A stretch of DNA of 58,780 bases, taken from Zoogloeaceae bacterium. GTDB lineage: Bacteria; Pseudomonadota; Gammaproteobacteria; Burkholderiales; Rhodocyclaceae. The stretch is taken from contig JAITMP010000011.1 of assembly GCA_031277315.1 (NCBI GenBank), positions 1 through 58,780 of the forward strand, given 5' to 3'. Under the pieces are notes generated by a model, which ran no database searches, was not told where the DNA came from, and was given only the letters and a program-made list of their open reading frames with translations. Numbering within the stretch: the stretch's first letter is position 1; each line of letters opens with the position of its first letter. Shown one piece after another: positions 25,901-33,964 of the stretch. The position numbers were made by a program, and so were the translations under genes.

Positions 25901-25938
25901 AAAAAAAAACGGCCCCGGAGATTGCGCTCCGGGGCCGT
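25901..25938 (-). terminator. intrinsic terminator of module 2
   Basis: Leftward, the 12-bp stem ACGGCCCCGGAG / CTCCGGGGCCGT (25909-25938, 6-base loop) is followed by a run of T (nine A at 25901-25909 on the plus strand). It lies 16 bases after the stop of the CbcL-like gene and separates module 2 from module 1. Confidence 0.93.
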
Positions 25939-25953
25939 TGTTTCCGGGCCTGC

Positions 25954-27930
25954 TTAAATGTGGGTGAAGAAGCCGATCGCCACCAGCACCAGCAGGATGA
26001 GGCCGATGGTAATCAGCGCCAGACCGAGGATGACGGAGCCGATGTGCATCTGCTTCGACGGCGCGTCGACCAGGTATTTCTCCAGTTCGCCGTTATCCAC
26101 CAGCCGCTGGTACTGGGCCGGGTGTTCGCGGCGGAACTCTTCCAGCGACTGGGTGCCGGTGAACATCACCACATCGGGCGGCGGCAGCTTGTCGGGGCGG
26201 AAGTGGTTGTTGAAGAAATGCACGGTGAACAGGAACACCGCGGCAAGGAAGGCTTCTTCGCCGTGCACCAGCGTGGCGACGTTGAACACCCAGCCGGGGA
26301 AGATGCTCGCCGTGACGTGCGGGAAGGCCAGCATCATGCCGCTCCAGCCGATGATGTTGATACCCCAGAACACCGCCCAGTAGTCGAACTTCTCGAAGTA
26401 AGTCCAGCGGTCGAACTGCGGCTTTTCACCCTTGCCGAAGAACCACTTGAACATGCCCCAGCAATCGGCGAGGTCCTTCCAGTTGGGGATCAGCGAATCC
26501 GGGCCGAACCAGCGGAAGTTCTTGTCGCGCAGCAGCTTCCACATCACGTAGATGAAGTGGATGGCGAAAATGATGATGAAGATCGCGGCGGCGACGCGGT
26601 GGATGAGGCCGAGATTGCGCGGCCCGCCGACGGCGGCGGCAACCTTGGGCGCCCATTCGGTGCCGGAGAACAGCGCCGAGATTCCCGTCAGAACCAAAGT
26701 CATCGTGACCAGGGCAAGGATCAGGTGGCCGATGCGCCAGCCCCAGCCGAAGCGGAGGAAGTGCTTCTCCGGCAGACCCAGACCTTCGGTCTTGATGTGC
26801 GGAATCTCTTTTTGAACCTTGCGCTCCTGCCATTCGCGGTAGTACCAGAGGATGCAATGCACCCAGAAGAAGGCGAAGACGCCGATCAGGAGCGCCACCA
26901 TGAACTTGGTGGCAATCCACATCTGCGGATACTTCTTGAAATCATGCGAGTTGGCATGCGGGCCGAAAGTGGCGAAACCGGCGGTGGCGGGAACCATGCC
27001 CGGCTTCTTGTCGGTGTGGCAGTGCTGACACGTCTTCAGGCGGTTTTTCTCGCTCACCTTCGAGTCGGGATCATCCGCGCCCTTGATGCCGTGGCTGCCG
27101 TGGCAATCCGAGCACTTGGCGGTGTAGGCGAAGCCGAGTTTGTTCACCTGACCGTGATAAGTGTCGCGGTAGCTCTTCAGTTCATCCTTGTGGCAATCGC
27201 CGCAGAACTCCACGTTCTTGAGCTTGAAAGGCTCTGAAGAAGCGCCCCGAATCTCGTGGGTGGTGTGGCAGTCGGTGCAGATGGCGCCCTTGGGATCATT
27301 CTTGCCCATGACAAGTTGGCCGTGGGCGGAGGTTTCATAATCCTCAAGCTGCTCCTCGTGGCAGTTTGTGCCGCAGGTCTTGGGAATGGTCAGCCGCCAT
27401 TGCTCGCGCTCCGGCGTGCCTTTCTTCGGCACCGCGAAGTTGTGGGTGGCGTGGCATTCGGAGCAAAACGCCTTGGGCCGGTTCGGGTTATCGGTGTCCG
27501 GGCGGGCGTGGAAAGATTCCTTGTACGCCGCGATATTGTCGGCCACCACGCCGAGGCGCTCCTTTCCTTCCGCCTTGCCGGAAGCCTTCGCCTCGTTCCA
27601 CAGCTTCTCGTGGCAGCTTACGCAGTTGGGCGGAACGGTGTCGATGACTCTGGCATGGTTTTCCCTGGCATCGACGATGTTGGTGTGGCACGCCACGCAT
27701 TCCATCTTGGCGTGCACGCCGTGCTCGTATTGCTTGGGGTCGACCGGGAGCAAGGGGCGCTTCTCGCCATCGGCCCCGATCATTTCGATTTTCTGCTTGT
27801 CGGTTTGGTGGCACGTCAGGCAAGCGGCATTATCCAGTTCGGCGGCAGTCGCCGCTGTACCGGTCAGCAGTCCGGCGCTCAGGGCAATCAGCCCGGCCAG
27901 CCAGCGGCATTGTTTGGCAAAGGTTCGCAT
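25954..27930 (-). CDS. CbcL-like multihaem cytochrome c / cytochrome b fusion
   Basis: This 658-residue protein has a signal peptide (1-30) and then a periplasmic part with eight CxxCH sites (residues 37, 78, 103, 156, 218, 243, 273, 301) plus a CxxxCH site, CGTNCH, at 186-191: nine likely haems c. After about residue 335 comes a membrane domain of roughly six helices: 337-364, 396-420, 441-466, 516-538, 553-577 and 628-656. Its histidines resemble those of formate-dehydrogenase gamma/b561-type diheme cytochromes (RIGH401, IHRV444, IHFIYVMW458, VHGEE556). This plan is that of Geobacter CbcL, an inner-membrane quinol oxidase for metal reduction. Here it ends the operon with the module 2 MtrA/MtrB and replaces CymA. 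Direction of flow is inferred. Confidence 0.87.
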   Translation of the reverse strand: MRTFAKQCRWLAGLIALSAGLLTGTAATAAELDNAACLTCHQTDKQKIEMIGADGEKRPLLPVDPKQYEHGVHAKMECVACHTNIVDARENHARVIDTVPPNCVSCHEKLWNEAKASGKAEGKERLGVVADNIAAYKESFHARPDTDNPNRPKAFCSECHATHNFAVPKKGTPEREQWRLTIPKTCGTNCHEEQLEDYETSAHGQLVMGKNDPKGAICTDCHTTHEIRGASSEPFKLKNVEFCGDCHKDELKSYRDTYHGQVNKLGFAYTAKCSDCHGSHGIKGADDPDSKVSEKNRLKTCQHCHTDKKPGMVPATAGFATFGPHANSHDFKKYPQMWIATKFMVALLIGVFAFFWVHCILWYYREWQERKVQKEIPHIKTEGLGLPEKHFLRFGWGWRIGHLILALVTMTLVLTGISALFSGTEWAPKVAAAVGGPRNLGLIHRVAAAIFIIIFAIHFIYVMWKLLRDKNFRWFGPDSLIPNWKDLADCWGMFKWFFGKGEKPQFDRWTYFEKFDYWAVFWGINIIGWSGMMLAFPHVTASIFPGWVFNVATLVHGEEAFLAAVFLFTVHFFNNHFRPDKLPPPDVVMFTGTQSLEEFRREHPAQYQRLVDNGELEKYLVDAPSKQMHIGSVILGLALITIGLILLVLVAIGFFTHI

Positions 27931-27984
27931 TTACTGTTTTCTCTCTCTTTGTCAGACCGGCGCGAAAACGCCCCGGCCAAATGA

Positions 27985-28014
27985 CAACGGGACCCGATAC
28001 ACGCGGTCCCGTTG
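27985..28014 (-). terminator. intercistronic hairpin between mtrB2 and the CbcL-like gene
   Basis: The inverted repeat CAACGGGACC / GGTCCCGTTG (arms 27985-27994 and 28005-28014, 10-base loop) lies between the porin stop at 28061 and the next start at 27930. No T-run follows in the leftward direction, so it is more likely a messenger-stabilising or weak attenuating hairpin than a full terminator. Confidence 0.5.
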
Positions 28015-28060
28015 CTGGTCTTTCATCAAGCGATCAACTCGTTCAGGCAAGTGGCAAACA

Positions 28061-30121
28061 CTACTGGAACTTGTAAATGTAGCGGAAGCCGACGAAGGTG
28101 GCGGCCTCGCTGGGGTCGGCGATCACATAAGTACCGTTACTTATATACAAAGGCGAACCGTTGCTGTTCTTCCAAGTCCAGTCGTTGGTCTTCCATCTGT
28201 CGTAGATCAGGTCGAAACGCAGATCGGAAGTCTTGTTGAGCGCATACAAGGCAAACAGCGAAACGCGCAGATGCTTGTCGGTGATGTCGGACGGTGCAAC
28301 GCGGGTCGCGGCGATGCCGTTGGGAACGGGAAGGCCAGTGGCGTCGGACCAAGCCGCGATGTCGTACTCGCTGACACTGCGCGTCCATTCCAGATTGGCG
28401 CCAGTGTGCAGGGCTGACGTGGCTTCCCACTTGACGCCCAGGCCGAGCGAATCGGCGTTGTCCTCAATGTCGTAACGGCGGGTTTGGGTCAAGGTAGTCC
28501 CCATGCGGCCAGTCTGCTTCGCCTTGGTTTGGTCGTAGCTGTACCAAGCATTAAAGCTCAGCTTGTCGTTGACCGTCCAAGTGGCGTCGAGGCTATACAA
28601 GCGGGTTTTGCCTTCATCCAGACCAAGAGGGTTTTGGCCGCTGTACTTATCCTTGCCGTCTTCGAACACGAATTGCAGCGAGAGCGCTTCGAGCGGCGTC
28701 CAGTCCAGCGAAAGTCGAGCTTTGTCGCGCTTGCGATCAGCCACGTTAAGGGGGTTAAGTTGGTTTCTGACGGGATTGGGATCTGTCGGTCCGTATGATG
28801 ACCCATCGCGATCAGCATGCACCCAAGACACGCTGCCGTTGAGAGTGTCCGTCAGCGAGCGACGCAATTCCAAGCGGCCAGTGGTTTCGTTCAGCTTGTG
28901 AACGAACGGTACTCTGGCCAGCCTGTCCGTGCCATTGATATTTTCCGGCAACTCGCGCTTCTGGCGTTTTTCCTCCACGCTACCAACCAGACTATAGACA
29001 TCGGCAAAGCGATAGACGCCCTCCACCTTGCCAGAGAGCGTCCGCAAGGACTGGCTGAAATGGGGATGGGTGTCGGGGGCAGCACCGGCAAAAGAAACAT
29101 TGTTCGGTGTCCGGTCATCCTTGTCGTGATAACGCAGGTTAGCGTTCAGAGAGAAGTCTTTGGTTATGCGCGAGGTCAGGCCCAACTGCACCAGCTTGGT
29201 GACGACTTCGCCATCCAGACTATTGACGCCGCCAACGCCGGGAAACGCAAAGTTTTCATTTTGTGTGGCGTGGGCATACTCCACCTTGAAGGTGCCGCGC
29301 GTGCTCTTGGTGAAGTTGTAACCGCCATTCAGGAACAACTGATGCGCCTGATTATCGAGCGGTAGAGACATAATGTTAGCCGGCCCTTGGAACGCGGTGC
29401 CAGCGCCAGCGAGGCGAATGTTGTTTTCGTACCAACTGGCGTTGTAGCCGCCGCGAAGCTGGAACTTCTCCGTGCTCCAAGACAGCGCCGCTTCTATCTG
29501 GCGTGTCGTGCTGTCGATCGGCTCGGGCGCAAAATTGGTATGGCCATTGTCAGCAAAGTTACGAGCGCCAGTCTTGTCTTCGTTCCTGTAGGTCAGGTTA
29601 AAATCCAGACCGGATTTGCCGTTCTGATACAGGTTCTTGTAGAAATCAAAATTGAGCTGTTCGCGTCTTATGCTCAAATCCTTGGAATAGATAGGTACGG
29701 CGCCAACGGTCGTCATGCTCGACGAGCCGATGCCCTGCACGTTGGTGCGGTACTCGTTGGGATCGTCGCGCCGGATGCGGTTGTATTCCATGCTGATGCC
29801 GATGTCGCCCTGTTTGAGCACTTCGCCCTTGATCGAGCGGTTGTCCAGACCGAGGTCGCGGGCGTCGAGCTTGTACCAGGTGCCAGTGTCGTTGTCCCGC
29901 TTGACGATATCGGCGTCGAGCAGGATGTAACTCTTGCCCTCCCGCATGCCGTCGTACATGCCCGTCTGCCGGCGGTCGTTCGACCAGTTGCCGAAGCCGA
30001 TGGAAATCGCGCTATCGGGTTCGATAAGTTCGGTTACTTCGTCGTCAGCCAGCGCGGGGCCAAATACTGCGGTCAGGGCAGCGGCGACGGCGCTGAGGCG
30101 AAACTGTTTTTGCGTAATCAT
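28061..30121 (-). CDS. mtrB: MtrB/PioB-family outer-membrane beta-barrel (module 2)
   Basis: This 686-residue protein has a signal peptide (AVAAALTAVFGPALADDE). The barrel begins SAISIGFGNWSNDRRQTGMYDGMREGKSYILLDADIVKRDNDTGTWYKLDARDLGLDNRSIKGEV, the form found in PioB/MtoB-type proteins, and ends in AATFVGFRYIYKFQ. Asp/Tyr-rich alternating strands fill the length. The mature protein has no cysteine. It follows the decahaem gene by 12 bases, with GGGGGAAA upstream of its ATG. It should form the outer-membrane sheath for the decahaem protein. It is clearly diverged from the module 1 barrel, so the two conduits are not a recent duplication. Confidence 0.88.
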   Translation of the reverse strand: MITQKQFRLSAVAAALTAVFGPALADDEVTELIEPDSAISIGFGNWSNDRRQTGMYDGMREGKSYILLDADIVKRDNDTGTWYKLDARDLGLDNRSIKGEVLKQGDIGISMEYNRIRRDDPNEYRTNVQGIGSSSMTTVGAVPIYSKDLSIRREQLNFDFYKNLYQNGKSGLDFNLTYRNEDKTGARNFADNGHTNFAPEPIDSTTRQIEAALSWSTEKFQLRGGYNASWYENNIRLAGAGTAFQGPANIMSLPLDNQAHQLFLNGGYNFTKSTRGTFKVEYAHATQNENFAFPGVGGVNSLDGEVVTKLVQLGLTSRITKDFSLNANLRYHDKDDRTPNNVSFAGAAPDTHPHFSQSLRTLSGKVEGVYRFADVYSLVGSVEEKRQKRELPENINGTDRLARVPFVHKLNETTGRLELRRSLTDTLNGSVSWVHADRDGSSYGPTDPNPVRNQLNPLNVADRKRDKARLSLDWTPLEALSLQFVFEDGKDKYSGQNPLGLDEGKTRLYSLDATWTVNDKLSFNAWYSYDQTKAKQTGRMGTTLTQTRRYDIEDNADSLGLGVKWEATSALHTGANLEWTRSVSEYDIAAWSDATGLPVPNGIAATRVAPSDITDKHLRVSLFALYALNKTSDLRFDLIYDRWKTNDWTWKNSNGSPLYISNGTYVIADPSEAATFVGFRYIYKFQ

Positions 30122-30133
30122 GATTTCCCCCTG

Positions 30134-31111
30134 TTAGCGACGGTAGTGTTGGCCGCCATTGGGCAAGTTGCTACCGTGAATGGCTGTATGGCAGACGAGG
30201 CAGCCACGACCGCTGATCGACCCTTGGCCGTTATAGTTGCCACCGATCTGCACGCCAGCGGTATTTTGCGCATGAGCTTGACCACTACTGCTATGACATT
30301 GTTGGCACAGGATAGGTACGCGCTGCGCCAGCAGGTTCGGCGTCGTGGTGCCGTGCGGCTTGTGGCAGATGCCGCAGTCTTCCGCCACCGGCTGGTGCTC
30401 ATGCACGAACGGCCCGCGCTTTTCCATGTGGCAGGTGTAGCAGGTGTCGTTGGTGCTCGACTTGGTGAGCGCCTTCGGGTTGTCGCTATGCACGTCGTGG
30501 CAGGAGGAGCAGCCCATCTTGCCTTCCGGCACCGGGTGGTGCGTCGGGCGGATCATCTGGGCGCGCTGTTCCTTGTGGCAGGAGTAGCAGATATCGGTCT
30601 GGGCGAACTTGTCGCGCACCTTGTCGCGCCGGGCATGAACGTTGTGGCAGGAGACGCAGGCGACATCGCGGCCGGCGTGGGTGCTGGATTGCCAGTTGAT
30701 GCGCTTGCCGCCCTGGTGGCAGGTGAGGCAACGTTCGTTGCGCAACTCGGCTGGCGTGGGCGAATTCTTGGTAAACAGGATGCTCGGCTTGGGCGGCTTG
30801 CCGCTGCCCTTGTAGTTCATGTGGTCGTCGCTGTCGCCGTGGCAGTCGGTGCAGGTCGGCGTGCGGCCATCAGCCTGGGTGCCGTGCTTGGTCTTGCCGA
30901 TGGAAAGCACGGAAGGATGCAGTTCCAGCATGCTCGGCGTCGGGTCGTCGGCTTCGTCGTGGCAGCCGGTGCACTTGGCGTCGCCCTTGAGGATGAGGTC
31001 TTTCTTCTCCTGCGGCGCGTCCTTGGCGTCATCGGCGGCGAGCGTTGCGCCGGCAAACGACACGCCGACGCAACAGGCCATCAAGGCCAGTAGGTTTTTT
31101 ACTGCTTTCAT
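30134..31111 (-). CDS. mtrA: decahaem c-type cytochrome, MtrA/MtoA family (module 2)
   Basis: This 325-residue protein has a signal peptide (LLALMACCVGVSFAGATLAAD). Ten CxxCH motifs: CTGCH, CTDCH, CLTCH, CVSCH, CYSCH, CSSCH, CYTCH, CGICH, CQQCH, CLVCH. The MtrA-like repeats (YTCHMEKRGPFVHEHQPVAEDCGICHKPHGT) and spacing match the module 1 decahaem protein, with which it aligns end to end. It is predicted to reside in the periplasm and within the barrel encoded by the next gene, transferring electrons across the outer membrane. It is placed between the monohaem cytochrome and the barrel, the same order as in module 1. Confidence 0.94.
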   Translation of the reverse strand: MKAVKNLLALMACCVGVSFAGATLAADDAKDAPQEKKDLILKGDAKCTGCHDEADDPTPSMLELHPSVLSIGKTKHGTQADGRTPTCTDCHGDSDDHMNYKGSGKPPKPSILFTKNSPTPAELRNERCLTCHQGGKRINWQSSTHAGRDVACVSCHNVHARRDKVRDKFAQTDICYSCHKEQRAQMIRPTHHPVPEGKMGCSSCHDVHSDNPKALTKSSTNDTCYTCHMEKRGPFVHEHQPVAEDCGICHKPHGTTTPNLLAQRVPILCQQCHSSSGQAHAQNTAGVQIGGNYNGQGSISGRGCLVCHTAIHGSNLPNGGQHYRR

Positions 31112-31136
31112 ATATCCCCCTGAATCACTTCGTTAT

Positions 31137-31161
31137 CGCGCCGGCGCAGGTGGCCGGCGCG
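31137..31161 (-). terminator. intercistronic hairpin after the first monohaem cytochrome of module 2
   Basis: The 9-bp perfect stem CGCGCCGGC / GCCGGCGCG (31137-31145 and 31153-31161, 7-base loop) lies between the cytochrome stop at 31175 and the mtrA start at 31111. There is no T-run. It may protect or attenuate the transcript so that the small cytochrome is made in excess, paralleling the terminator at 24296 in module 1. Confidence 0.5.
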
Positions 31162-31174
31162 GTATTGCCTGTCT

Positions 31175-31519
31175 TTACATCGTGAGAATCCACTGGAGCA
31201 GGTTGTCGGTTTCAGCCGGCGTGGCTTCGATGATCTTGTGCTCTTCCTCGCTGCCGTCCTCGAGCTTGACCTTGTGGACGGTGGTGACGTTCTTGAGCAT
31301 CTTTTCCATGCCTTCGGCTTCCTTGCCTTTGTACTTGGCGGCAATCTTCTTGTAGGACGGGCCTTTCTTGGATTTGTCGAGGGCATGACACTTGAAGCAG
31401 TCATTCTTCTTGGCCAAGGCTCTGGCGGCATCCGCGTCGGGCGCCGCGCTGACGGTGGCGGACAGGGAAAGCAGGGCAACTGCAGAGAACAGGGTTAAAT
31501 GTGTACGGACGAGTTTCAT
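31175..31519 (-). CDS. monohaem c-type cytochrome (module 2, first gene)
   Basis: This 114-residue protein has a signal peptide (LFSAVALLSLSATVSAAP) and one haem site, CFKCH at 41-45. The pattern KKGPSYKKIAAKYKGKEAEGMEKMLKN...LLQWILTM is that of small class I cytochromes. The distal-ligand position carries GSEEEHKIIEATPAE, with His94 aligned to His94 and His92 of the two module 1 paralogues; the Mets at 71 and 74 lie in a helix and are not conserved. It is probably a periplasmic shuttle between the CbcL-like quinol-linked protein and MtrA. It opens the module 2 operon, with an FNR-like palindrome 220 bases upstream. Confidence 0.87.
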   Translation of the reverse strand: MKLVRTHLTLFSAVALLSLSATVSAAPDADAARALAKKNDCFKCHALDKSKKGPSYKKIAAKYKGKEAEGMEKMLKNVTTVHKVKLEDGSEEEHKIIEATPAETDNLLQWILTM

Positions 31520-31738
31520 GGTTTGTCTCCAACCTTTAAAAATGAATTACAAGGAAATTTTTCAAGCTTTGCAGACTGGACAAGCAAGCCCAAAAGCCTG
31601 CTTGTCCGGGAAGAGTATATCGACCTGGGGGCGGCACTCACATCAAAAAGATGTCGGCGCATGATGATTTATAATGCAAAAATCTAATGTTTGATGCTTT
31701 ATTGTTACTAACGGTAGTCCTCTACATCGACAGAAACA

Positions 31739-31752
31739 TTGATTAATGTCAA
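31739..31752. promoter_or_regulatory. FNR/Anr-type palindrome upstream of module 2
   Basis: TTGATTAATGTCAA (TTGAT-N4-GTCAA) has arms identical to the site at 25465 and one mismatch from the FNR consensus. It sits 220 bases before the ATG at 31519, within an AT-rich intergenic region (31520-31800). No other gene is supported in that region, which therefore probably contains the module 2 promoter and a long leader. Confidence 0.52.
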
Positions 31753-31840
31753 AAAACATTAACGAAAATTAATATAAGTCAAGAACGTCAGAAGGTCAAC
31801 CCCCGTGATGGGAAGGGAGAAAACCGCGATGCCGGCAGGG

Positions 31841-33181
31841 TCAAGCCCCGGCAACGGTCATGCGGTCAATGAGGATTGAGCCGACGTGTTTGGAGCCGCG
31901 CACCAGCACGTCGTTGCCGACGGCGACGATGTTACGCAGCATGTCTTTCAGATTGCCGGCGATGGTGATTTCCTGCACCGGATGACCGATCTCGCCGTTT
32001 TCAACCCAGTAGCCGGAAGCGCCGCGTGAATAATCGCCGGTGACGTAGTTGACGCCTTGCCCGAGCAGTTCGGTGACGAGCAGGCCGCGCCCCATCAGGG
32101 CGGCAAGACCGGCCAGATCATGCTGGCCGGGCCGCACGAGCAGATTGTGCGAGCCGCCGGCGTTGCCGGTGGTGCGCATGCCGAGCTTGCGCGCCGAGTA
32201 GACCGAGAGGAAATAGCCTTGCAGCACGCCGGCGGCGACCACCTCGCGGTCGCGCGTGGCAACGCCATCGTCATCAAAGGGGCTGCTCGCCAGTCCGCGC
32301 CGCAGGTGCGGCCGCTCGCTGATATGCATGTGCGATGGGAAGATTTGCGTGCCGAGGCTGTCGAGCAGAAACGAGGATTTGCGGTACAAACTGCCGCCGG
32401 ACACGGCATACACGAAGTTGCCGATCAGCCCCGCCGCCAGCGGCGCTTCAAACAGCACCGGCACTTCGCAGGTGGCGATCTTGCGCGCCCCGAGCCGCGA
32501 CAGGGCGCGGCGGGCGGCGTAGGCGCCGATTAGTTCCGGCTGCGCCAGTTCGGCGGCGTCGCGGCGGCTGCTGTACCAGTCGTCGCGCTGCATGGCGTCG
32601 CCCTTGCCGGCGATGACGGAGCAGGACAGGTAGTGGCGGGAGGCGGCATAACCGCCCATGAAGCCGAGGCTGTTGGCGGAGACGAAATGCGATTGCTGGG
32701 CGGATACGCTGGCGCCTTCGGAGTTCTTCACCAGCGGGCTGACAGCGAAGGCGGCGGCTTCGCAGCGCCGCGCAATGTCGATGGCGTCTTCCACCGGCGG
32801 CATCCAGGGATGATAGAGATCGAGATCGGTTTCGCCGCGCGCCAGCAGTTCGGCTTCGGGCAGCCCGGCGGCTTCGTCCGGCGCGGTGAAACGGGCGATG
32901 GAGAGCGCGGCGTCAACCGTTGCGCGCAGGGCGGCGCGGGAGAAGTCGGACGTCGACGCATAGCCGCGCCGCTGGCCGAGATAGGCCGTGACGCCGACAT
33001 CCTTGTCGCGGTTGTATTCGATGGTTTCGACTTCGCCCTGGCGCACCGTCACCGATTGGCCGAAGCCTTCGGAGACATCGGTTTCGCAGGCGCTGGCGCC
33101 GCGTGACCTGGCGTAATCGAGCAGGTCTTGCGCCATGTCGCGCAGGGTGTCGTGCGGATAGCTGAAGCCTTGGGAAGACAT
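31841..33181 (-). CDS. pmbA: PmbA/TldE, TldD-TldE protease subunit
   Basis: From the ATG at 33181 (MSSQGFSYPHDTLRDMAQ) it is 446 residues, the family length; the longer frame to 33391 overlaps darP and is rejected. Family marks include AGVLQGYFLSVYSARKLGMRTTGNAGGSHNLLV, the NYVTGDYSRGASGYWVENGEI segment and the C-terminal GNLKDMLRNIVAVGNDV. PmbA/TldE partners TldD in a metalloprotease that degrades unstructured peptides, matures microcins and acts on the CcdA antitoxin. PmbA itself lacks the metal site. It is transcribed divergently from darP with 38 bases between starts, a neighbourhood conserved in proteobacteria. Confidence 0.95.
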   Translation of the reverse strand: MSSQGFSYPHDTLRDMAQDLLDYARSRGASACETDVSEGFGQSVTVRQGEVETIEYNRDKDVGVTAYLGQRRGYASTSDFSRAALRATVDAALSIARFTAPDEAAGLPEAELLARGETDLDLYHPWMPPVEDAIDIARRCEAAAFAVSPLVKNSEGASVSAQQSHFVSANSLGFMGGYAASRHYLSCSVIAGKGDAMQRDDWYSSRRDAAELAQPELIGAYAARRALSRLGARKIATCEVPVLFEAPLAAGLIGNFVYAVSGGSLYRKSSFLLDSLGTQIFPSHMHISERPHLRRGLASSPFDDDGVATRDREVVAAGVLQGYFLSVYSARKLGMRTTGNAGGSHNLLVRPGQHDLAGLAALMGRGLLVTELLGQGVNYVTGDYSRGASGYWVENGEIGHPVQEITIAGNLKDMLRNIVAVGNDVLVRGSKHVGSILIDRMTVAGA

Positions 33182-33219
33182 CGTGGCGGAACGCGGGGCA
33201 AAGATATAATCATACCAAG

Positions 33220-33765
33220 ATGAAACCTCTGGACGCTGCGGACAATTTGGAAAATCCGGCATTCGATGACGCGCCGGCGTCTCCCAGCAAATCGCAAAAA
33301 AAACGCGACATGCATGCCTTGCAGGCGTTGGGCGAGGAACTGGCGACGCTGCCGCCGGCCCGCCTTGCCCGCATCGAGATGCCGGAAGCATTGCGCGCCG
33401 CCCTGCAGGAAGCGCAGCGTCTGACGAAGCACGAGGCGCGCCGGCGCCAGATGCAGTACATCGGCCGCCTGATGCGCGACGCCGATCCGGCGCCGATCCG
33501 CGCTGCGCTGGATGCCATCCGGGGCGTTTCCGCCGCCGAAACCGGACGCCAGCACCGCCTGGAACGTTTGCGCCTGCGGTTGCTGGAGGATGAGGCGGCG
33601 CTGACGGAAATCGGCGCGGCGCATCCCGGCGCCGATCTCACGCGCCTGCGGCAGTTGCGCCGCAACGCGCTCAAGGAACGCGACGCCGGTCAACCGCCGC
33701 GCGCCTTCCGCGAATTGTTCCGCCTGCTGCGGGAGTTGGATGATGAGCCTGAGTCCCCCGCTTGA
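33220..33765 (+). CDS. darP: DarP (YjgA), ribosome-associated 50S maturation factor
   Basis: This 181-residue DUF615 protein has SKSQKKRDMHALQALGEELATLPPARLARI near the N-terminus and HEARRRQMQYIGRLMRDADPAPIRAALD in the middle, both characteristic of YjgA/DarP. The Glu/Arg-rich C-terminal helices contact 23S rRNA late in large-subunit assembly. It is divergent from pmbA. The mogA gene follows after about 200 bp, an order common in betaproteobacteria. Confidence 0.94.
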   Translation: MKPLDAADNLENPAFDDAPASPSKSQKKRDMHALQALGEELATLPPARLARIEMPEALRAALQEAQRLTKHEARRRQMQYIGRLMRDADPAPIRAALDAIRGVSAAETGRQHRLERLRLRLLEDEAALTEIGAAHPGADLTRLRQLRRNALKERDAGQPPRAFRELFRLLRELDDEPESPA

Positions 33766-33859
33766 TCCATCGCGAGATGAAACCCAATGCGCCGCCGCCA
33801 TTTCCAATCACGCTATTCCGCACACGGGGCGACAGCCTTGATGTTCCTCTCGCCTGCTC

Positions 33860-33915
33860 GCGGGAAACATTTACTCCCCTCGCCCACTTGTGGGAGAGGG
33901 GCCGGGGGAGAGGGC
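33860..33915. repeat. CTCTCCC-type palindromic repeat
   Basis: Sequence of the form CTCCCCTCGCCCACTTGTGGGAGAGGGGCCGGGGGAGAGGGC is one copy of a second repeat family also seen at 49205, 53266, 53370, 53571, 58396 and 58635. It occupies the gap between darP and mogA, which holds no further gene. Confidence 0.8.
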
Positions 33916-33964
33916 ATCGCAAGTAATGCGGAAGCACAATGAAAAACTTGAACGGGAATCCAGA

